DNA of 64,000 bases. It comes from Cyclina sinensis. Its lineage: Eukaryota > Mollusca > Bivalvia > Venerida > Veneridae. The position numbers and the translations under genes were made by a program. The stretch spans positions 25,976,977 through 26,040,976 of the forward strand of contig JAAONU010000010.1 of assembly GCA_012932295.1 (NCBI GenBank), written 5' to 3'. How positions within the stretch are numbered: position 1 is the first letter of the stretch; each line of letters starts with the position of its first letter. This document shows, piece by piece, positions 49,101-59,500 of the stretch. Under the pieces are notes generated by a model. That model was not told the DNA's origin. It ran no database searches and was given only the letters and a program-made list of their open reading frames with translations.

Positions 49101-52100
49101 ATTGGTTACCAGCTTACAACTAGTGTTGAACATCAAAAGTAGTTTAAGCTATCAAACACAGATGGAATTTGATCTATCAGTTGTTCATAGAGGCTCTGTG
49201 TTGTTGCTGATCCAAATGTTTGCATATGTAATTGCATGCTAGCAGTAATAAGTTGGCACAGTTCCAGATTGTACAACTGCAAGGTTTTTCACATATATGT
49301 GATCAATCAGCGTTTGTGGAATTGTAGTAGGGATTGTTATAAGTTGATTGAAGTTAGTCATGGTTTGTTCGAGCTCATTAGCTGAAACTGGTGCATTAAA
49401 ATCACCAAGAACAATTGCTTGTGAAGTTGGTAAATTGTAAAGAATCACACTGAGCTGTTCAGAGAAATAATGCAGGTGAGTTGTGGAGGTTTATTAACAT
49501 TCAATACTGATATAGACGAAGATGTTATATGAACAGCAACACATTTAATATCTGAAAAAAGAGTATGCCCTTTTTGCCCAAAAAATGTTGAAGATGAAAA
49601 ACATGTTCTTCTAAATTGTGCCCTGTATGATGATCTGAGAGAGTCCCTTTTTAAGTGTGCAGTCAGAAGCAATGGAAATTTCAAGAATTTATCGGAAGAT
49701 GACCAATTGCAATATCTATTTACAAATCCATTGTTAGTTAGATCTATTGCCAAAACCTGTTGCACAATATTAGACCGTTACAAACAGTTTTTATGTAAAT
49801 AATTTTATTAAAAGTTGCACAGACTTTCTATTTTATTATTATTGGTTTGCTTTATCAGTTGGAAAAGACGATAAAGTTTATTCTGGGGTAATAAGACCTA
49901 CCAATTCTGAACTTTAGTAACATTTTTTCTCTTTTTTGTATGCTTTATTATCTGAGAGGCTGGTATTAATCAGTTTACACCAGATCTGATTTGGTGTAAT
50001 ATTTGATTTTTAAAAAAATAAAGTTCTTAATTGATACAGATAAGTGTCTGTATTATTGGTCTTTTTTTATAAAACATTTTCTTCTTATGGCAGCTTTTAG
50101 GCTTTATTTAGTCTAGATCAATGCCAGTTTCTCAGGTTCTTAATATGTCTGTGATATTACTTAGTGTTACTACATACATAGCTTTTTCATTTAATTTATT
50201 CTCTCAATATTACGTGCATTTTTAGGTGATGTTTTTTGCGTGAAAAAAGAACACAGAATTTAAGATTTTTTTCAAAATTCTGTTATATATAACATGTATT
50301 GTTATACGTAATATGTACTGTTATACCAAACATGTTTACCCGGTTTCTGGCTCTTTTTCTTTCCTTTTATTGATAATTTTCATTTAAAATTTTATTGCAA
50401 GTATGTCTTCTTCGTACAGATATTTTGTACTGGATAAAAGTCTCCTATAATTCTCATAGAGTGGTCATGTATAATGTATATGAATTTTTATTCTGATGTT
50501 TTTATTGTATATTGTATATGAATGAGACTGAAATAAATAAATGAATACAAAATAGAAGTATTAATGCGCATAAAGTCAAAGTCTTGGTGGACAAAGATGC
50601 CACTACCTCCTCTTAGAGACTGCCTGTCTTGTGTTGTGTTGGCCTATGAGTGAACATAGCTTGGTGTCGTGTATTGGGGGGGGGGGGGGTGAACTATGTC
50701 ATTAGCACTTGTCCACGTTTCCTCAAGGGCTATAATATCAACCTTGTAGAAGAAGTATTTTTCTAATGTCAGACAAGATTTTTTTTATTTTTAGCTCTGG
50801 AGGTCATCTTGTGCAGCGAAGCGGAACGTGCAGGCAATATACACAACGAGGGTTAGTACTGATCACTCCTGTAAAGTTTCGTTGAAATCCCGCCAGCAGT
50901 TTGACCTGTGAAAGCCGGACAAGATATTTCTAGTTTTAGCTCTTGTGGCCATTTTGGGCAGCAAAGCGGAACGTGCCGGCGATATGCAAACTAGGGTTGG
51001 TACTAATCACTCCTGTGAAGTTTCGTCGAAATCCCGCTTGCAGTTTGACCTTTGAAAGCCGGAAAAGCTTAATGCGGATGGACGGATGGCGAAGGCAGAA
51101 ACGATATGTCCGCCAAAATTATGGGAGACAATACTTAGAAAACCAAGAATACCTTGACATCTGTACACTGGATATGTGTCATTTCCGACTGCTTGCCACT
51201 TCCGGTCTATCTTGCAACTACAGTTCCAACTTCCTGGTTTGTTGACGCATTTGCCATGGACACAGCGCTGTTCTGTGGTATTATTTTTTCTAAATTCGTC
51301 ACACTCATTAATTTCTAGAAAGACAAAATGAAACTTTACAAAACAGCAATTTTTCCTCCAGTAAAATATTTTCAGCTGATACCTATGATTTGCTTATTAG
51401 GTTCTGAGACATAATCATTTATACATATGCATAATTGGAATCAACATAGATCAGAATATGAAATGTCAAAAATGTGGTATTATGAAATGTAAAAAAAAAC
51501 GGGTAATACGAAATAAAAAAAAAACTGGTAATATGAAATGTCAAAAAAAAATTGGTATTATGAAATGTCAAAAATGTTGTAATATGAAATGTCAAAAAAT
51601 CGTATAATATGAATTGTCAAAAAAACGGGTAATATGAAATGTCAAAAAACTGGTAATATGAAATATCAAAAACAGGTTATATGAAATGTCTATAAACGAA
51701 TAATTCTGGAATTTATCATTTATGTCAGTAGATACTGCATGCAGAAATGTCAGAAATAAATGAATAAAGTTAACACATTGAAAACTTGAAATGAAAAAAC
51801 AGACAATTTAGGAACAAAAATTCTAATCTTAATTATCCTTGATTGCCCGATTCACTTAAATGGACAGATAACAGTTATTACCTTTGCATTCAATACGTGA
51901 AGGAGAAGTTTCGATTCTTGTGTAACCCGATGGGCATGTACAGCTCCAGGTTCCAACAGTGTTATTGCAGTTGCCGTTTTTGCAGAGATAGCTAGAGTTG
52001 GAACATTCGTCTATATCTGAAATAAATCAGAAGCCGGACGAGTTAAGTGATTAGGAAAAAGTCAGAAGACTTCAACAATACAGCAGGAAGAAATATAGCA

Positions 52101-55100
52101 GAGAAACAGAAATGCGTATTGTTGAAGAAATTCGGAAACCCATTGAAATTCTGATTTTTTTATCAAAGTATACAGCATAATTATATATTTGTGCGCATAT
52201 AAGATATGCCAAACTGAAAAACCGACTTGCTAAAAAACGTTTATAATTATATCATGTAGAGCTACAGTAGATCCATTCAGACAAAACGTAGGCAGAACGT
52301 AAAATTTGAAGATATGAAGCACTTTGCTTGGCAATTCTAAATACCATACTAATTCATATGAATCATTAGCGTAAAGATCTAATTATATTTGACCTCAGTC
52401 TAATAACCAATTGTTTAGATAATATCTACTACTGCATTTAATTTTTGAAGTATCCAGAAACAGTCTGTCTAGGGAAGCTACCTTTCGACATAACTTACCT
52501 TGACAATAATAACCCAATAAGCCAACCTGTTTTCTGATAAAGCCAGAACTGTTACAGGTGCATTCCCAGGCTCCATCTGTGTTACTGCACTGTCCACCTA
52601 CACATTTGTAATAGCTTGAATTACATTCATTGATGTCTGAAAAGATAAACAAAGATGTGTAAATACTACGGTGAACATATCTAAGTGCACATTAAAAAGA
52701 ATCCTTTTCTTCATACATTGTAGTAAGATAAGATAAGATAATTTTATTTGCAATCCAGAAGGTCTATAACCCATGTGGCATATCATACAAATAAATACAA
52801 ATGGCAACAAAGAAATATGGCGAAAAATAAACTGCATGAACGTAACATCGTATACATGTTTAACATAGAATAATATATACAATGTAAATATCAGCATCAT
52901 TACAGAAAGAAAGTAACTTAAATGCCAAATAAAATGTGTCAACATAAAAGAGGGGGGGAATGGCATAATTAATATATTCTACACTATTAATTATTAACAG
53001 ACAGACATAATGACCTCGGTAGTATTTCTTTACAGTATTTTTGTGTTGAAAACATTGAGGTAACATTTATGGAAAAAAAAGGTGAATGGAAAACACGTGA
53101 AGTAAGTAATGGCATTGCATAATACACAGCAACTTAATCAGCCATTCGGGCAACCTACAATTACCAAAAAGTACTTATTTTGAAGAATTTATGATTAAAT
53201 TGTCAGGAATAAACCCAAATGTTTCTCATGGATTGTGAGTCTATTCTAATTCTTTCAACTGACATACTCTTGTAAAACGTTTTTCTTTTCGTAAACTTTA
53301 AATTGTCGAATCATATTTGTTTATCAATTATTTCTCAAGTCAACATATCCAGTCAACATATCCAATTAATACATCCAGTCAACACATCGGGGATCATGAA
53401 TACTTTCTTGATACTGTTGAGACGGAAAACTCTATGATAAAAACATCTTTCAACACAATCCGTTGATTGCCATTTTTAGTTTGTTCTATAAACTGTACGT
53501 ATTCAAACAATCTGTAATAAAACGCTGATCAGTCAGTAAACTTACTAAAATTATGAATAATACATCATATTTATACCTTGACAACTGATATTCCAAGGGT
53601 CCGATTCATTTTTTTCATAACCCTTGTCGCATTCGCACGTGTAACTGCCAACTGAATTTTTACATTTTCCATGACCTGAACAGTTGAATGTTGTGTTACG
53701 ACATTCATCGATATCTACAATATAAGTCAATAAAACATCAGAATAACTTTCAAACGTTAGATATTAGAACATCAATAAGACTATGAGTCAGAAAATATCA
53801 ATCACACAAAAACATATCAGAATCACAATCAAACATGAATATCAAATATAAACCCATTATGAAGAATATTAATTAAACATGTACATGTAACCAACAATGA
53901 TTGAGAGCAAGTAACAAAACAAACAACAATGCACATATCTTATTTTTTTATTTCTCTTACGCGTATGTTTCGGCCTGGGTCTTCTTGATAAGTCCATGCA
54001 CTCAAAATCTTCTTGACACTTGTTAAAAGATCAAATACTTTTGTTAAATAAGGATTTTGTCAAACACCTTACTTGAATAATCACTGCAATCTTTAGGACG
54101 AATCTGGGCGAAAAAAAGGGAAACCAAAGGAGTTGAATAGTTTAATGTTTTCTTGCTCGTTGATACTACGTAAATAAAGATCAGGTTATCTGAGTGTAGA
54201 CTGAAGTGTTTTTCTTTTATTTTGTACAAAATTATTGCTTTAATGTTATTAACAAATCAAGAACAAATCAAGTTGTCTTAACATTCTCTTTTCTGGATTA
54301 TTTCGTACTGTAAAAATATGCACAACGAATTCTTTCCATAAAATGAATACGTGAATCTGAAAGAACTTTAAAATCTGAATGAGGAATTTTAAATATATAC
54401 ATTGAAGTGCATTTTACACAATTCGATGATTTTCAAATTAACGGATATAATGATATCTTAGCATGTTTGACAAACCTTTGCAAAATTTGTCGTTTGGAGG
54501 ATAATCAGTATATCCAGGTTTGCAACTGCATTTGTAATCACCATGACCGTCAGTGCAATTCGTGCTGTCTAAATCACAATCAGTTTGATCAGGTACGGAA
54601 CATATTCCTCGCTCATCAGCTTGAAGTGAAAACAAAAACAATACATTCCTCGCTAATCAACTTAAAGTGAAAACAAAAACAATACATTCCTCGCTAATCA
54701 ACTTAAAGTGAACACAAAAAACAATACATTCCTCGCTAATCAACTTAAAGTGAAAACAAAAATAATACATTCCTCCGTAATCAACTTAAAGTAAAAACAT
54801 ACACAGTACATTCCTCGCTCATCAACTTAAAGTGAAAACAAAAACATTACATTCTTTCATCAAATTAAAGTATAAACAAAAACAATACATTCCGCGCTCA
54901 TCAAATTAAAGTGAAAACAAAAACAATACATTCCGCGCTCATCAAATTAAAGTGAAAACAAAAACAATATATTCCTCGCTCATAAACTGAAAGTGAAAAA
55001 CAAAAAGTATATTTTCATCGCTCATCAGCTTAAAATGATAACAAAAACAATACATTCCTCGCTCATCAAATTCAAATGAAAACAAAAACAATACATTCCT

Positions 55101-56451
55101 CGCTCATCAAATTCAAATGAAAACAAAAACAATACATTCCTCGCTCATCAAATTCAAATGAAAACAAAAACAATACATTCCGCGCTCATCAAATTGAAGT
55201 GAAAACAAAAACAATACATTCCGCGCTCATCAAATTGAAGTGAAAACAAAAACAATACATTCCGCGCTCATCAAATTAAAGTGAAAACAAAAACAATACA
55301 TTCCGCGCTCATCAAATTAAAGTGAAAACAAAATCAATACATTCCGCGCTCATCAAATTAAAGTGAAAACAAAAACAATACATTCCGCGCTCATCAAATT
55401 AAAGTGAAAACAAAATCAATACATTCCGCGCTCATCAAATTAAAGTGAAAACAAAAACAATACATTCCGCGCTCATCAAATTAAAGTGAAAACAAAAACA
55501 ATACATTCCGCGCTCATCAAATTAAAGTGAAAACAAAAACAATATATTCCTCGCTCATAAACTGAAAGTGAAAAACAAAAAGTATATTTTCATCGCTCAT
55601 CAGCTTAAAATGATAACAAAAACAATACATTCCTCGCTCATCAAATTCAAATGAAAACAAAAACAATACAATCCTCGCTCATCAGCTTAAAGTGAAAATA
55701 AAAACAATATAAAGATACAGACAAAGCGGGATATATAGCCTGTAAATGTAACCTTAACCTGGATCCGAGCCAGCCGAAACATTACCTCTTCATAAAATCT
55801 CATTTTGGTTCAAAAACAATACATTCCGCGCTCATCAAATTAAAGTGAAAACAAAAACAATATATTCATCGCTCATAAACTGAAAGTGAACAAAAAGTAT
55901 ATATTCATCGCTCATCAGCTTAAAATGATAACAAAAACAATACATTCCTTGCTCATCAAATGAAAATGAAAACAAAAACAATACATTCCTCGCTCATCAG
56001 CTTAAAGTGAAAATAAAAACAATATAAAGATACAGACAAAGCGGGATATATGGCCTGTAAATGTAACCTTAACCTGGATCCGAGCCAGCCGAAACATTAC
56101 CTCTTCATAAAATCTCATTTTGGTTGACATTTAAACCAAATCTTTTTAATTTCCTTCTATTGGTTCATGAGAGTAAAGAGCGGACACGAAATTTCTAATG
56201 GACGTAAAGATGGACAGTCTGACGTACGGCAAACCTTCGTTTTGCACATCATCTCGTTTTCTGGCAAAAAGTTCAAGATCACTTTACACAGGACTTAAGT
56301 TAGACTCTGCTTTAAGCGATTCGAAACCTATACTTTTCATCAATTTAAAGAGAGAGGAGAGAAAAATGTTACAGAACACCTGTCCTTTTCATCACCTTAA
56401 AGAGAGAAAAGTAAAAAATGTTACAAAAAATCTATCCTTTTCATCAACTTA

Positions 56452-56515
<64 letters not shown>

Positions 56516-59500
56516 AAAACAACTTAAACAAAATAATAAAAAGAGAAGCAAAATGCTCAGTGCTTATACAGTCCAGGTCTAAACAGTGCAATTTAAACAA
56601 AAAAATATTGGCAAGTTAGACTTATAGCTAAAAATTTATATTTGTACCAGTTACACATTTAATATCTAAACGTTTATACAGCTAAAAGTTAACCCAACTA
56701 AAAGTTTACATAGTTAAAAGTTTACATAGCTAAAGTATACATAGCTAAAAAGTTACATAGCTAAAAGTTTACATAGCTAAAAGTATACATAGCTAAAAGG
56801 ATACATAGCTAAAATTTTACAAAGTTTAAAGTTTTACATAACTAAAAGTATACAAAGCTAAAAGTTGACATAGCTTAAAGTTTACACAGCTAAAGGTTTA
56901 CCTAGCTAAAAGTGTACCTAGCTAAAAGTTTACCAAGCTAAAAGTATACAAAGCTAAACGTTTACAAAGCTAAAAGTATACATAGCTAAAAGTTTACCTA
57001 GCTGAAAGTATATATAGCTAAAAGTTTACTTAGCTTAAAGTATACATAGATAAAAGTATTCATAGCTAAAAGTTTACCCAGTTAAAAGTTTACCTAGCTA
57101 AAAGTATTCATAGCTAAAAAATTACAAACTTAAAAGTTTACATAGCTAAAAGTATACATAGCTAAAAGTGGACCTTACTTAAAGTTTACAGAGCTAAAAG
57201 TTTACTTAGCTAAAAGTGTACCTAGCTAAAAGTATACATAGCTAAAACTTGACCTAGCTTAAAGTTTACACAGCTAAAGGTTTACCTAGCCAAGAGTATA
57301 TCTAGCTAAAAGTGTACCTAGCAAAGAATTTACATAGCTAAAAGTATACATAGCTAAAAGTTGACCTAGCTTAAAGTTTACACAGCTAAAGGTTTACCTA
57401 GCTTAAAGTATACACAGCTAAAAGTTTACAAAGCTAAAAGTATACATAGCTAAAAGTTTACCTAGCGGAAAGTATATATAGCTATAAGTTTACCTAGCTT
57501 AAAGTATACATAGCTAAAAGTATTCATTGCTTAAAGTTTACAAAATTATAAGTTTACATAGCTAAAAGTATACATAGCTAAAAGTGGACCTAACTTAAAG
57601 TTAACACAGCTAAAAGTTTAGTTAGCTAAAAGTGTACCTGTCAAAAAGTTTACCTAGCTAAAAGTTTACATAGCTAAACGTTTACATAGCTAAAAGTTAA
57701 CATAGCTTGCTAAAATATACTTTGCTAAAAGTTGACCTAGCTTAAAGTTTACAGAGCTAAAAGTTGACCTAGCTTAAAGTTTACAGAGCTAAAAGTTGAC
57801 CTACCTTAAAGTTTACACATCTATAAGTTTACCTTGCTAAAAGTTGACCTAGCTTAAAGTTTACATAGCTAAAAGTATTCATAGCTAAAAGTTTACATAG
57901 CTAAACGTTTACATATAGCTGAAAGTTTACATAGCTAAAAGTTTACTTAGCTAAAAGTATACGTTGCTAAAAGTTTACCTAGCTAAAGTTTACACAGCTG
58001 AAAGTTTACATAGCTAAAAGTTTTTATTTTGTGACTCCAGATAATAAGGAATGGCTCAATATGAGATTTGTAATCAAAAGTGTGAATCATAAACTCACAA
58101 TTGTATACTGTAACACTTGCGCTTTGAAATGTTACTTGTACCGGTAGCTTTTCGTAGATTAGCGTAATAATTGTATTCTCTTTATTCTTGGTGAAATTTT
58201 CAAATGATTCCTGTAGCGAGTTTGTCATTGTCTCATTACTCGCTTTCTCTTTCCAATGGACGACATAATCTGCATGCAATTTGTAATTATTAGGATTGGT
58301 ACTTCTTCTTCTTCGATGACTGCTGAAAAACCATAGTGAGATTATTTTCCTTACACTGTTCCAGTATACAGACACATTTTGACTTTTCTAACATAAAATA
58401 AGTGAAACAAAGCGGTATTACTGTAAACAAGAGCAGCAAGGAGAATTTAGGGCATGGATAGAAATTTCTCGAAATAAGAATATATCATTTCTATGTTTGT
58501 TGAAAATCAGCATAAACAGGATATTACGTTCTTGGCGTAAGCAAAATCACGTAATGCCAGAATGTTAGTGAATTTATCATTGGTCTATAGGAACTGAAAT
58601 AACTCTAAATATTCCATATTGACTGCATAAAACTTTAAATATATAAACCAGAAGTAAATGATCCGGAAACAAAAAAAGTCCCCTGTCTCGTTGAATCTCA
58701 CGGTGGTATTGAATAACATATATTGTATGCTTACTTCATTAATCAAACACACGCAGAAGAGAATATTATATTATTTTATTATAGCTACCTGTTTACAACT
58801 ATGATAAGTTTGGTGACATCAACACCTAAATAGCCCGGTGTTCCTTTGAATCCGCTGTCAAGCTTGAACATAAAAATATTTATATATAATTTCCTAGTTT
58901 TGGACAAAAGAGAAGCGCATAAAGAACAGTTTAAAAATGTTTTAAACCAACAAAGTTAATGTATGGAAACAACCATGTTTGTCGAAAGGTGCTATACTCG
59001 CTTCTATATTGTATACAATTATGTGACACAAAGATCAAATATTTAATAGGAAAAAAAACATGGCCACTGACAATTACATTATCTGTGCTCAAGATGTAAC
59101 ATTCTTTTCTTTAGTAAAAGTATATAATGAGAGTTTATGATAGTTTTCAGACATTCATTGAGGTCCATCATAGCTACAGTGTGTATTTACCTTTTTCTGT
59201 ACTTCTTCTCTGTTACCAGTAGTATCAATAGTCTCATTAATTTTGGTGGGATCTTTCAGGATAATTGCGAAAGAAATGGCACCAACATACTGTTTACTCT
59301 CTAAGGAAACAAAGACATGGCGTTATATTGAAATTAGGAAAACAAACTTATCCAGTTAAATTTGCCTTATAATGTGATAGTCAATTTATATATGACAAAA
59401 CATGTTTTTATTAATAAAAATTGTTGTTACAATTTCATCGCCTCATATTTTCAATGCAACATCATTTGATCATTTGAATTAGTAAAAGCAAATGCGATGT

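Noticed and set aside
50943..51245. Plus-strand 100-codon frame
   Set aside because: It spans a dispersed repeat and the antisense of EGF exon 11.
56640..58015. 16-bp array as a junction-derived array of exon 6
   Set aside because: It ends about 80 bases beyond the donor at 58098 and lacks exon sequence.
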